Shown here piece after piece: positions 35,545 to 43,959 of a stretch of 55,577 nucleotides of DNA. Both the position numbers and the translations under genes were made by a program. This stretch comes from Flavobacteriaceae bacterium UBA6231 (GTDB taxonomy: Bacteria > Bacteroidota > Bacteroidia > Flavobacteriales > Flavobacteriaceae). The stretch covers positions 1-55,577 of the forward strand of contig DJWL01000010.1 of the NCBI GenBank assembly GCA_002441545.1. The letters run 5' to 3'. The first letter of the stretch is position 1; each line of letters opens with the position of its first letter. The notes under the pieces were generated by a model. The model ran no database searches and was not told where the DNA came from. It worked only from the letters and a program-made list of their open reading frames with translations.

Positions 35545-37197
35545 TTGCTAACCTCACTATCAATACAGAATTACGCTTTAATTGATAATCTTCATGTTGA
35601 TTTCAATAATGGACTTTCAATAATAACAGGGGAAACAGGAGCTGGAAAATCTATACTTCTTGGAGGTTTATCATTAATTCTAGGAAAACGTGCAGATTTA
35701 AGCAGTTTAAAAGATACCTCACAAAAATGTATTATTGAAGCTGTTTTTGATGTGTCAAATTATAATCTTAAATCACTTTTTGAAGCCGAAGATTGCGATT
35801 ATGAAGATCAAACTATCATACGAAGAGAAATTTTACCTTCAGGAAAATCAAGGGCTTTTGTTAATGATTCGCCTGTTAATCTTAATAATTTGCAAGTCAT
35901 TGGTGAACGTTTAATAGATATTCATTCGCAACACCAAACCATGCAATTGGTAAGTAACGAGTTTCAGTTTCAGGTTATTGATGCTTTGGCAAAAAATGAT
36001 GAACTCCTTCAACAGTATAAGTTAGAATTAAAAGATTTTAAAAAGCTTCAAAAAGAGCTTAAGGAATTATTGGTTTTTCAAGCTGAAGCAATAAAAGAAC
36101 ACGATTATAATTCATTTTTATTAAATGAATTAATAGAAGCAAATCTTATAGAAGGAGAACTTGCACTACTCGAGGAAGAACATGAAACTTTGAGCAATGT
36201 TGAAGCCATAAAAGAAAAACTATCAGAATCTTATCAGCTTTTAAATGATGAGCAAATTGGTGTATTGAATTCGCTTAAGGAATTAAAAAATAATTTCTTA
36301 AAGTTAAAAAATTATTCATCAAAGTATGAAGATTTGTTTCATAGAGTAGAAAGTAGTTTTATTGAAATAGACGATGTTTACAGAGAGATTGACAGAATGT
36401 ATGATACTCTTGAAGCAGATCCTAAACGTTTAGAAGAAGTTAATTCCAAGTTATTAAAAATTAATAATTTACTTCAAAAACACACGGCTAATGATATTTC
36501 AGAACTTATCAAGATTAAGAATGATTTAGATGAAAAAGTATCCATCACAGAAAACCTAGATGATACTATTCAAAAGAAAAACAAACAAATTGATTTAAAA
36601 ACAATCCAATTAGATGCTATAGCCAAACAAATTAATAATAATAGAAAGACTGCTATACCAGATTTAATTACGCAATTAGAAACTATTTTAAGTAGTTTAG
36701 GTATGCCAAATGCACAATTCAAAATTGACTGCATTTTTGGAGATAGTTTTTATTCCAATGGAAAAGATGAACTTTCCTTTTTGTTCTCTGCAAATAAAGG
36801 CGGGCAGTTTAATGAATTAAAAAAGGCTGCATCAGGAGGTGAGTTGTCCAGAATTATGCTGGCTATAAAATCGGTGCTTTCAAAATATATTCAATTACCA
36901 ACCATTATTTTTGATGAGATTGATACAGGTGTTTCTGGTGAAATCTCTAATAAAATGGGAGATATTATGTTGCTTATGAGTAAAACTATGCAGGTAATAT
37001 CTATCACACATTTACCTCAAATTGCAGCAAAAGGACACACGCATTTTAAAGTATATAAAGAAGATATTAATGAGGTAACAACAACAAACTTAATGAAGTT
37101 AAATCATGATGAGCGCATTGTTGAAATTGCTCAAATGTTAGGAGGTTTAGAAATGTCATCTTCTGCCATTGCACATGCAAAAGAATTATTGAATTAA
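35545..37197 (+). CDS. recN: DNA repair protein RecN
   Basis: SMC-like ATPase in double-strand break repair. The 550 residues show Walker A GETGAGKS (29-36), a long coiled-coil middle (about 150-370), the ABC signature in AASGGELSRIMLA and Walker B PTIIFDEIDTGVSGE. The start is TTG at 35545: MLTSLSIQNYALI is the canonical N-terminus and no ATG is in frame before residue 170. A 26-bp hairpin without T-tract (35480-35505) lies between DUF4835 and recN. Confidence 0.94.
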   Translation: MLTSLSIQNYALIDNLHVDFNNGLSIITGETGAGKSILLGGLSLILGKRADLSSLKDTSQKCIIEAVFDVSNYNLKSLFEAEDCDYEDQTIIRREILPSGKSRAFVNDSPVNLNNLQVIGERLIDIHSQHQTMQLVSNEFQFQVIDALAKNDELLQQYKLELKDFKKLQKELKELLVFQAEAIKEHDYNSFLLNELIEANLIEGELALLEEEHETLSNVEAIKEKLSESYQLLNDEQIGVLNSLKELKNNFLKLKNYSSKYEDLFHRVESSFIEIDDVYREIDRMYDTLEADPKRLEEVNSKLLKINNLLQKHTANDISELIKIKNDLDEKVSITENLDDTIQKKNKQIDLKTIQLDAIAKQINNNRKTAIPDLITQLETILSSLGMPNAQFKIDCIFGDSFYSNGKDELSFLFSANKGGQFNELKKAASGGELSRIMLAIKSVLSKYIQLPTIIFDEIDTGVSGEISNKMGDIMLLMSKTMQVISITHLPQIAAKGHTHFKVYKEDINEVTTTNLMKLNHDERIVEIAQMLGGLEMSSSAIAHAKELLN

Positions 37198-37200
37198 TTG

Positions 37201-37208
37201 TATCTTTG
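37201..37208 (+). promoter_or_regulatory. -7 element TATCTTTG upstream of fabI
   Basis: Exact TAnnTTTG beginning 4 nt after the recN stop codon, with a 46-nt distance to the fabI ATG. No -33 TTTG at the proper spacing, since it would lie inside recN. Confidence 0.45.
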
Positions 37209-37254
37209 ACCACTTATTAAACAAATTAACGAATCAACATATAAACTAAAACAT

Positions 37255-38070
37255 ATGTCATATAATTTACTAAAAGGAAAGAGAGGAATCATTTTTGGAG
37301 CTTTAGACTCAAATTCAATTGCTTGGAAAACTGCAGAACGCGTTCATGAAGAAGGAGGGCAATTTGTTTTAACAAATGCACCAGTAGCTATGCGTATGGG
37401 GCAAATCAATGAGTTAGCTAAAAAAACAGGTTCTCAAATTATTCCTGCTGATGCAACTTCTATAGAAGATTTAGAAAATTTAGTAGCAAAATCAATGGAA
37501 ATTCTTGGTGGTAAAATTGATTTTGTATTGCATTCAATAGGTATGTCTATCAATGTGCGTAAAGGTAAACACTATACAGATCAAAATTACGAATGGACAC
37601 AAAAAGGAACAGATGTTTCTGCTATGTCTTTTCACAAAGTAATGCAAACGCTTTATAAAGCAGATGCTATGAACGAGTGGGGAAGTATTGTGGCGTTAAG
37701 TTATATGGCAGCGCAACGCGTATTTCCAGATTATAATGATATGGCTGATAATAAAGCGTATTTAGAAAGTATTGCCCGTAGTTTTGGGTATTTCTTTGGA
37801 CGTGATAAAAAAGTTCGTGTAAATACTATTTCACAATCTCCAACACCAACAACTGCCGGAAGTGGTGTAAAAGGATTTGACGGATTTATTGCTTATGCAG
37901 ATAAGATGTCACCACTTGGTAATGCTACTGCGTTAGATTGCGCAAATTATACGGTAACATTATTTAGTGACCTTACAAAACGTGTTACTTTACAAAACCT
38001 TTATAACGATGGAGGTTTTAGTAATATGGGAGTTAGTAATGAGGTAATGGAAACATTCATGAAAGAATAA
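37255..38070 (+). CDS. fabI: Enoyl-[acyl-carrier-protein] reductase FabI
   Basis: NADH-dependent last reduction of the fatty acid elongation cycle. The 271-residue SDR protein opens LLKGKRGIIFGALDSNSIAW (cofactor loop of the FabI type), has HSIGMSIN, ALSYMAAQRVFPDYND with the catalytic tyrosine region, then K seven residues on (Y-x6-K in YNDMADNK), and VRVNTISQSPTPTTAGSG. It is FabI-like rather than FabG because of the Y-x6-K spacing. It has its own -7 element and ends at a strong terminator. Confidence 0.94.
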   Translation: MSYNLLKGKRGIIFGALDSNSIAWKTAERVHEEGGQFVLTNAPVAMRMGQINELAKKTGSQIIPADATSIEDLENLVAKSMEILGGKIDFVLHSIGMSINVRKGKHYTDQNYEWTQKGTDVSAMSFHKVMQTLYKADAMNEWGSIVALSYMAAQRVFPDYNDMADNKAYLESIARSFGYFFGRDKKVRVNTISQSPTPTTAGSGVKGFDGFIAYADKMSPLGNATALDCANYTVTLFSDLTKRVTLQNLYNDGGFSNMGVSNEVMETFMKE

Positions 38071-38094
38071 TTTTTTAGATAAATAAAATAAACT

Positions 38095-38121
38095 AGCCAC
38101 CTATAAAACGGTGGCTTTTTT
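38095..38121 (+). terminator. Intrinsic terminator of fabI
   Basis: Perfect 7-bp stem AGCCACC/GGTGGCT with an 8-nt loop and a T-tract of six. Confidence 0.9.
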
Positions 38122-38133
38122 GATTGGTTTAGT

Positions 38134-38141
38134 TACATTTG
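38134..38141 (+). promoter_or_regulatory. -7 element TACATTTG four nt before GT2 gene
   Basis: Exact TAnnTTTG; only TGTT separates it from the ATG at 38146, so the mRNA should start at or near the start codon. It lies 12 nt behind the fabI terminator. Confidence 0.55.
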
Positions 38142-38145
38142 TGTT

Positions 38146-39156
38146 ATGCAATTACAGTTTTCATTTATCATTCCAGTTTTTAATCGTCCTGACGAAATAC
38201 AGGAGCTTTTGCAAAGTTTTACAGAGTTAAAAACCAATGAAAATTATGAAATAGTCATTGTTGAAGATGGTTCTAATATTCCATCTAAGGATTTAGTTGA
38301 GGGTTTTAAAGAAAAGCTCAATATTTCTTATTTCTTTAAAGAAAATTCAGGTCCTGGTGATTCCAGAAACTATGGAATGAAACATGCCAAAGGAAATTAC
38401 TTTATCATTTTAGATTCCGATTGTATTTTGCCATCTAATTATTTAGAAGAAGTTTCTAAAAGCTTAAAATCAGATTATGTAGATTGTTTTGGTGGCCCAG
38501 ATACAGCACACAAATCATTTACAAATCTTCAAAAGGCCATAAATTTTTCTATGACGTCATTTATTACAACAGGTGGTATTCGTGGAAATAAAAAAAGTGT
38601 GGATAGATTTCAACCAAGAAGTTTCAATATGGGAATTTCTAAAAAAGCATTTGAAGATTCAAAAGGTTTTGGAAGCATTCATCCAGGTGAAGATCCAGAT
38701 TTAACCATTAGGCTTTGGAATTTTGGTTATAAAACAAAGTTAATACCTAAAGCAGTTGTGTTTCATAAAAGACGCATTTCATGGCGAAATTTTTTTAAGC
38801 AAGTGTACAAGTTTGGTATGGTAAGACCCATTTTAAATCTATGGCATCCAAGTACAAAGAAAATTACTTATTGGTTTCCTTCATTGTTTTGTTTAGGCTT
38901 TATAGCTGCTTTAGCTTTATTTTTAATAAATATTAAATGGGCTTTATTAATTTTTATATTGTACTTTATTATAGCTTTTATTTTGGCTTTAATGGATACT
39001 AAAAATTTAATGGTAGCCTTACTTTCATTATTGTCAATTTTAGTTCAATTTTTGGGTTATGGCTATGGGTTTTTAAAATCGAATATCATGATATTGCTAA
39101 ATAGAAATAAAAATCCTGAAACCATTTTTCCTGAACTATTTTTTAAATTAAAATGA
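38146..39156 (+). CDS. Glycosyltransferase family 2
   Basis: A 336-residue GT-A fold transferase of family 2. The N-terminal catalytic domain (1-230) opens FSIIPVFNRPDEIQELL-like, has the metal-binding DSD in FIILDSDCILP, and GEDPDLTIRLW as acceptor-side motif. Two or three C-terminal membrane helices (about 245-310) anchor it. The donor and acceptor sugars are unknown; envelope glycan or lipid glycosylation is likely. The last 4 bp overlap the YbbR-like gene. Confidence 0.85.
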   Translation: MQLQFSFIIPVFNRPDEIQELLQSFTELKTNENYEIVIVEDGSNIPSKDLVEGFKEKLNISYFFKENSGPGDSRNYGMKHAKGNYFIILDSDCILPSNYLEEVSKSLKSDYVDCFGGPDTAHKSFTNLQKAINFSMTSFITTGGIRGNKKSVDRFQPRSFNMGISKKAFEDSKGFGSIHPGEDPDLTIRLWNFGYKTKLIPKAVVFHKRRISWRNFFKQVYKFGMVRPILNLWHPSTKKITYWFPSLFCLGFIAALALFLINIKWALLIFILYFIIAFILALMDTKNLMVALLSLLSILVQFLGYGYGFLKSNIMILLNRNKNPETIFPELFFKLK

Positions 39157-40118
39157 TAAAAAAGTTAAAAAGAAATATTATTACAGGCATAAAGAACAAA
39201 AAAATTAATGTGTTTTTTTTATTCTTATTACTGTCATTTTTAATTTTAATTTTCTCAAAATTATCAAAAGAATATACCAACACAATTATTTTTAATATTG
39301 ATAAAGTTAATGTTCCTAAAGAATATGTTATATTAAATGATTCAAACGCTAAGCTAAACATTACCTTAAAAACACATGGGTTTAATTGGCTTAAATACTA
39401 TCTGTCTAAGCCTGAAATAACTATTGATTTTTCAAAAGATGTTAAAAGAAAAGGGGCTTTATATGTTTGGGATAAATCTAAAATTTTTATTAATAGTGAG
39501 TCTGAATTTGGAAATCAAGTAGAATTACTTAATGTGAGTCCTGATGAACTTTATTTTAAATACGATGTAAATTTGATAAAAAAAGTTCCTGTAATTGTTA
39601 GTGATCAAATTAGTTTTAGCCCAGGTTTTGATGCGATTAATTCTATTAAAGTTGAACCAGATTCCATTCAAATAGTTGGACCAAATGACATGTTAGTTAA
39701 TATTAAAAGTATAGAAACTGAAAAAATTACTTTAGAAAATATAAAATCAGATATTTTAAAGGTTGTGAAACTAAAAATCCCAAAAAACAATAAGGATTTA
39801 ATTTTTTCAAATGAAGAAGTAAATTTAAGCTTGAAAGTTGAAAAATTTACTGAAGGAAGTTTAAAAGTACCAATCATATTAATAAATATTCCAGATAGTT
39901 TGAGTATTAAATATTTCCCCAAAACTATAAATGTAATTTATTACACGAGCTTAAATAATTTTAATGAAATTTCAGCTAAAGATTTTAAAGTAATCTGTGA
40001 TTTTAGTAAAGTTAATAACAGTCAAACATTTTTGTTACCAGAGTTAAATAAAATTACCAATAAGGTTAAAACAGCTAAAATTAATCAGCAACATATTGAG
40101 TTTATTATAACTGAATAA
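39153..40118 (+). CDS. YbbR-like domain protein
   Basis: A 321-residue protein with one membrane segment (about 19-36) followed by repeated beta-rich YbbR-like units (e.g. NVPKEYVILNDSNAKLNIT, KKVPVIVSDQISFSPGFD, VEPDSIQIVGP). YbbR domains in other bacteria accompany cyclic-di-AMP synthase CdaA; no cdaA is near here. The gene is coupled to GT2 by a 4-bp overlap and followed after 16 bp by coaE, an arrangement recurring in flavobacteria. Function unclear. Confidence 0.78.
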   Translation: MIKKLKRNIITGIKNKKINVFFLFLLLSFLILIFSKLSKEYTNTIIFNIDKVNVPKEYVILNDSNAKLNITLKTHGFNWLKYYLSKPEITIDFSKDVKRKGALYVWDKSKIFINSESEFGNQVELLNVSPDELYFKYDVNLIKKVPVIVSDQISFSPGFDAINSIKVEPDSIQIVGPNDMLVNIKSIETEKITLENIKSDILKVVKLKIPKNNKDLIFSNEEVNLSLKVEKFTEGSLKVPIILINIPDSLSIKYFPKTINVIYYTSLNNFNEISAKDFKVICDFSKVNNSQTFLLPELNKITNKVKTAKINQQHIEFIITE

Positions 40119-40134
40119 GCAATCACTAAAAAGC

Positions 40135-40719
40135 ATGAAAATAGTTGGACTTACAGGCGGTATTGGAAGTGGTAAAACAACCGTGGCAAACATGTTTCAT
40201 GCTTTAGGAGTTCCTGTTTATATTGCAGATGAAGAGGCTAAAAAATTAATGTCTTCATCAAAAATTATTAAAAGAAAACTTATTACTTTGTTTGGTGATG
40301 ATGCATACGTAAATGGAATATTAAATAAACCTTTTATTGCAAAAACCATTTTTAATGATAAAGCATGCTTAGAAAAAATGAATGCAATAATACATCCAAG
40401 AGTTGGTATTCATTTTAAAAAGTGGGTCTTAAAGCAACAATCTCCATATGTTATTAAAGAAGCAGCTATTTTGTTTGAAAATAGCAGTTATAAGCAATGT
40501 GATTACATTATAACAGTAACAGCTCCCAAAAAATTAAAAATAAAACGCCTGTTGCAAAGAGATAATACTACTATAGAAAAGATTGAGGCCATTATGAATA
40601 ATCAATGGAGTGATGAGGAAAAAACAAAGCTTTCTAATTTTGTAATTATAAATTCAGAACTAGAAAAAACAAAAAAACAAGTAGCTAAAATACATAAGAA
40701 AATTCTTGAAAATATTTAA
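40135..40719 (+). CDS. coaE: Dephospho-CoA kinase
   Basis: Last step of coenzyme A synthesis: phosphorylates dephospho-CoA with ATP. The 194-residue P-loop kinase has GLTGGIGSGKTTVANMF (Walker A), VYIADEEAKKLM with the substrate aspartate, the lid-region RLLQRDN, and VIKEAAILFEN. Length matches CoaE. Last gene of the GT2-YbbR-coaE unit; the histidine kinase behind it has its own -7 element. Confidence 0.95.
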   Translation: MKIVGLTGGIGSGKTTVANMFHALGVPVYIADEEAKKLMSSSKIIKRKLITLFGDDAYVNGILNKPFIAKTIFNDKACLEKMNAIIHPRVGIHFKKWVLKQQSPYVIKEAAILFENSSYKQCDYIITVTAPKKLKIKRLLQRDNTTIEKIEAIMNNQWSDEEKTKLSNFVIINSELEKTKKQVAKIHKKILENI

Positions 40720-40787
40720 TAATTCTTAAATTTTAACATTTTTGTTAATGTAAGGTTAAAACGCAAGATAGCTAAATGTTAAAATGT

Positions 40788-40795
40788 TAATTTTG
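40788..40795 (+). promoter_or_regulatory. -7 element TAATTTTG four nt before histidine kinase
   Basis: Exact TAnnTTTG; only AACA separates it from the ATG at 40800. Predicts a leaderless transcript for the two-component operon. Confidence 0.55.
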
Positions 40796-40799
40796 AACA

Positions 40800-42371
40800 A
40801 TGAGCAAGAGAATATTCGTCCTATTGGTTCTGTTAATGAGTATGTCTCTTATAGGAATCATATTTGTTCAGGCATATTATATTAAAGATTCTGTTAAGAA
40901 TGAAAAGGAACGATTTGAATTCAATGTAAAAAAAGCATTGAATTACGTGTCCAATGCAATTGAAGATAATGAATTAAATACATATTTTGAAAAGTTTCAA
41001 AAATTAATAAGTGATAAGGATGTTGATTCTGTTTCAGTTTCACAATTATTTATTTATCAACAGAATAACAATACAAAAGAGACACTTATATATAAAAGTG
41101 GAGTTTTAGAAGAAAACTATAAATTATCTTCATCGCTCTTTGACATAGGTTTAGATAGTACTAATATTAAAAGTATCATTGGAAGTTCAAATCTTGAAGT
41201 TTATAAAAATGATGATATTTCTAATAAAGATTTAAAAAAGTCACCCATTGTAAATATTATTAATAGTGGGAGATTGCTTGATGCAGAAAGGAACTATTTT
41301 GAGAAACAATTTAAAGCTTTAACAAAAACACTTCCAGTTTATCAACGTGTAACAAAAGAACAGATTTCAAGTCTTTTAAGTAAAAAACTTAAAGAAGATA
41401 ATATTGATATTGATTTTGAATTTGCTATATACGGAAATGATTTAGCAACAAAAGTGCATAGTGATGGTTTTGATAAAAATTCAGAGGAAACATTTAATGT
41501 TCCTGTTTTTTATGATGAAAACAATCAAAGTAATTATAAGCTTTTGGTAAGTTTTCCAGATGACAATAAATTCATTTTATCAACAATTATAGGAATGATT
41601 TTGTTGTCAGTGATTTTTACATCTATTATAATTTTAGCATATTCAAGTGCCTTGTATCAGTTAGTTAAACAACGTAAAATCTCACAAATAAAAACAGATT
41701 TTATAAACAACATGACGCATGAATTTAAAACACCAATTGCTACAATAAATTTAGCTCTTGATGCCATTAAAAATCCTAAAATTATTGATGATAAAGAAAA
41801 GGTAATACGTTATCTTAATATGATAAAAGAAGAAAACAAACGCATGCATGCACAGGTTGAAAATGTATTAAGAATATCTAAACTAGAAAAGAATGAACTT
41901 AACATTAGTAAGGACAGAGTTAAGTTGCACGACTTAATTAATGATGCTATTACTCATGTAGAGCTTATAGTTGAAGATAGAAAAGGGCACATAAAAACGT
42001 TTTTCGATGCAGAAAAGTCTTCAGTTCTAGCTAACGAAACACATTTTACCAATGTGATAGTTAATATTTTGGATAATGCTATTAAATATTCGCCAGAAGC
42101 ACCAGAAATTGAAGTTTACACAGAAAATGTTGGAACCAACATTTTGTTAAAAATAAAAGATCACGGTAGCGGAATGAGTAAAGCTGCCCAAAAACGTGTG
42201 TTTGAAAAGTTTTATAGAGAACACACTGGAAACATACATAACGTTAAAGGTCATGGTCTTGGTCTGGCGTATGTTAAACGAATTGTTGATGACCATCAAG
42301 GTCATGTAAAAGTAGAAAGTGAAAAAGATAAAGGAAGCACATTTACAATAAAGCTTCCGTTAATAACATAA
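40800..42371 (+). CDS. Sensor histidine kinase, RprX-like
   Basis: A 523-residue two-pass membrane kinase. Membrane segments are about 5-27 and 258-283, enclosing a 230-residue periplasmic sensor domain without recognised motifs. The kinase core has the H box NNMTHEFKTP with H307, N box NVIVNILDNAIKYSP, G1 KDHGSGMSK, and G2 VKGHGLGLAYVK. Architecture and pairing resemble RprX of Bacteroides. The signal is unknown. The partner regulator follows after 2 bp. Confidence 0.93.
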   Translation: MSKRIFVLLVLLMSMSLIGIIFVQAYYIKDSVKNEKERFEFNVKKALNYVSNAIEDNELNTYFEKFQKLISDKDVDSVSVSQLFIYQQNNNTKETLIYKSGVLEENYKLSSSLFDIGLDSTNIKSIIGSSNLEVYKNDDISNKDLKKSPIVNIINSGRLLDAERNYFEKQFKALTKTLPVYQRVTKEQISSLLSKKLKEDNIDIDFEFAIYGNDLATKVHSDGFDKNSEETFNVPVFYDENNQSNYKLLVSFPDDNKFILSTIIGMILLSVIFTSIIILAYSSALYQLVKQRKISQIKTDFINNMTHEFKTPIATINLALDAIKNPKIIDDKEKVIRYLNMIKEENKRMHAQVENVLRISKLEKNELNISKDRVKLHDLINDAITHVELIVEDRKGHIKTFFDAEKSSVLANETHFTNVIVNILDNAIKYSPEAPEIEVYTENVGTNILLKIKDHGSGMSKAAQKRVFEKFYREHTGNIHNVKGHGLGLAYVKRIVDDHQGHVKVESEKDKGSTFTIKLPLIT

Positions 42372-42373
42372 TT

Positions 42374-43078
42374 ATGGAAGAACAAAACAAGAAAATTTTA
42401 TTAGTAGAAGACGATCCTAATTTTGGAACTGTTCTTAAAGACTATTTAATGATGAATGATTATGACGTAGTCCATGCCAAAAACGGCATGGAAGGTTTTG
42501 AAAAATTCAAAAAAGACGACTTTGATTTATGTATTTTAGACGTCATGATGCCATACAAAGATGGCTTTACTTTGGCGAAAGAAATACGTGACAAAAATAA
42601 AGAAGTGCCTATTGTATTCTTAACGGCCAAGACCATGAAAGAAGACGTTTTAAAAGGGTATAAAGTTGGTGCTGATGATTATTTGAATAAGCCTTTTGAT
42701 AGTGAAGTCTTGCTAATGAAAATTAAAGCCATTATGCAACGTAAGGCTACAGAAACTATTTCGGATAGCAAACAATTTGAATTTAAAATAGGGGCTTTTG
42801 ACCTTAATTCTAAACTTCGTTTTTTACGTTTTAAAGGTGGTGATCCTGTAAAATTATCCCCAAAAGAAAACGAATTATTGCGTTTGTTGGCCTTACATGA
42901 AAACGATTTAATGCCACGCCAGTTAGCGTTGACTAAAATATGGCGGGACGATAACTACTTTACCTCACGGAGTATGGATGTTTATATTGCTAAATTGCGT
43001 AAATATTTAAAGCTAGATGAAAAAGTAGAAATTTTAAACATTCATGGTGAAGGGTTTAGGCTAGTGATTAATAGCTAA
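42374..43078 (+). CDS. OmpR-family response regulator, RprY-like
   Basis: A 234-residue regulator: receiver domain (1-120) with acidic pocket EDD (12-14), phospho-acceptor D56 in LCILDVMMP and K107 in YLNKPFD, and a winged-helix domain (about 140-234) with LSPKENELLRLLA and SMDVYIAKLRKYL. It pairs with the kinase 2 bp upstream and resembles RprY of Bacteroides. Targets unknown. Followed by a strong terminator. Confidence 0.94.
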   Translation: MEEQNKKILLVEDDPNFGTVLKDYLMMNDYDVVHAKNGMEGFEKFKKDDFDLCILDVMMPYKDGFTLAKEIRDKNKEVPIVFLTAKTMKEDVLKGYKVGADDYLNKPFDSEVLLMKIKAIMQRKATETISDSKQFEFKIGAFDLNSKLRFLRFKGGDPVKLSPKENELLRLLALHENDLMPRQLALTKIWRDDNYFTSRSMDVYIAKLRKYLKLDEKVEILNIHGEGFRLVINS

Positions 43079-43100
43079 TGCCTCAAAAAAAATAAATAAA

Positions 43101-43127
43101 AAACCAGCTATTTTGCTGGTTTTTTTT
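43101..43127 (+). terminator. Intrinsic terminator of the two-component operon
   Basis: 8-bp stem AAACCAGC/GCTGGTTT with loop TATTTT and eight T, 22 bp after the response regulator stop. Confidence 0.92.
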
Positions 43128-43163
43128 ATGTGTATTAAAAAAAATATGAAATTTTTTGAGTTC

Positions 43164-43296
43164 GTTTAACGGTTGGTATAAGATTAGTTGCGCGTGCAAG
43201 CCACTAACTTACTAAAAATGGAACGAACCAGAGGAAAATCCGCAGGATTTTCCGAGTAGGCTAGAACCAAGCAATTATTTTTACACGGTGTTAGGC
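43164..43296 (-). other. attC-like recombination site behind higA (133 bp)
   Basis: Read on the minus strand, the site starts with GCCTAAC (43290-43296, fits inverse core RYYYAAC) and ends with GTTAAAC (43164-43170, fits core GTTRRRY). The two ends pair over 7 bp with two G-U. Inner arms are imperfectly complementary (e.g. TTGC/GCAA, AGCC/GGCT) and enclose a perfect 9-bp hairpin GGAAAATCC-GCA-GGATTTTCC (43233-43253). Length and build fit integron attC sites. The higA stop codon lies inside the inverse core. A Bacteroidota palindromic repeat unrelated to integrons remains possible. Confidence 0.55.
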
Positions 43297-43593
43297 AACG
43301 TTTTTATTTTCGTAGTGTTTTATTTCGTTCAGTTCCGATTCTTTCGATTCCTTTTCCTCCTCAATGTCGAAATCGTCTTGAAGTCCGAGCCAGAATTTTG
43401 CGGAATTTCCAAAATATTTGCTCAAACGTAAAGCTGTGTCCGCGGTAATTCGGCGATTTCCCTTTATGATTTCCGAAATTCGAGTTTGCGGAATTTTCAA
43501 GTCTTTGGAAAGTCGGTATGCGGTGATTTCCAATGGTTCAAGAAATTCATAATTCAATATTTCTCCAGGATGTATATTTGCTAACTTTTCCAT
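43291..43593 (-). CDS. higA: HigA-family antitoxin
   Basis: A 100-residue antitoxin with a helix-turn-helix (about 22-60): ITAYRLSKDLKIPQTRISEI and NRRITADTALRLSKYFGNS, then FWLGLQDDFDIE, the HigA/VapI signature. The N-terminal HPGEILNYEFLEPL is typical of HigA. The acidic tail is the likely toxin-binding part. Antitoxin follows toxin in the operon with a 12-bp gap, as in higBA. The DNA is visibly less AT-rich and full of CG dinucleotides, unlike neighbours. The last residues (V-A-stop) are encoded by the attC-like core. Confidence 0.92.
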   Translation of the reverse strand: MEKLANIHPGEILNYEFLEPLEITAYRLSKDLKIPQTRISEIIKGNRRITADTALRLSKYFGNSAKFWLGLQDDFDIEEEKESKESELNEIKHYENKNVA

Positions 43594-43605
43594 TTTTATA
43601 TTTTT

Positions 43606-43887
43606 TTAATGATAATCAATTATTTCTACTTCGCTTGCGTTTCCTTTGTCCCAAATGAAAATAATCCGCCATTGTTTGTTGATCCGAATGCTATAGAATT
43701 CGGCCAATTTTCCAGTCAGCTTTTCCAGTCGGTTTGAAGGTGGAATTCTTAAGTCAGCAATATCTTGCGAGTTGTTCAACATTCTCAATTTCCGACGTCC
43801 AATGTTCTGAATTTCAATCGGCATTTTCTTGACTCGAATTCCGTTCCAAATCTGTTCGGTCTCTTTCGAGCCAAAGGAAGTAATCAT
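43606..43887 (-). CDS. higB: RelE/HigB-family toxin
   Basis: A 93-residue toxin of the RelE superfamily, whose members cleave mRNA at the ribosome. It begins SFGSKETEQIWNGIR and has LRIPPSNRLEKLTGKLAEFYSIRINKQWRIIF, the HigB-type core with basic and aromatic catalytic residues (K/R and W/R/F in the final strands). Toxin precedes antitoxin. A promoter and an inverted-repeat operator lie just upstream. Base composition differs from the surrounding genome, which points to transfer. Confidence 0.9.
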   Translation of the reverse strand: MITSFGSKETEQIWNGIRVKKMPIEIQNIGRRKLRMLNNSQDIADLRIPPSNRLEKLTGKLAEFYSIRINKQWRIIFIWDKGNASEVEIIDYH

Positions 43888-43899
43888 ATTTTCGTTTTA

Positions 43900-43910
43900 C
43901 GTTACTAACG
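43900..43910 (-). promoter_or_regulatory. Inverted repeat CGTTAGTAACG, likely HigA operator
   Basis: Perfect palindrome of 5-bp arms (CGTTA/TAACG) with one central base, starting right behind the -7 element and 12 bp before higB. Position at the expected transcription start fits autorepression by the HigBA complex. Confidence 0.55.
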
Positions 43911-43911
43911 C

Positions 43912-43919
43912 CAAAGATA
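43912..43919 (-). promoter_or_regulatory. -7 element TATCTTTG of higBA
   Basis: Exact TAnnTTTG on the minus strand, 24 nt before the higB ATG. It lies inside the segment bounded by the attC-like sites, so the module carries its own promoter. Confidence 0.55.
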
Positions 43920-43959
43920 AGTAAAATATTTTAATTTGTAACGGATTTTTTCAAATGTT

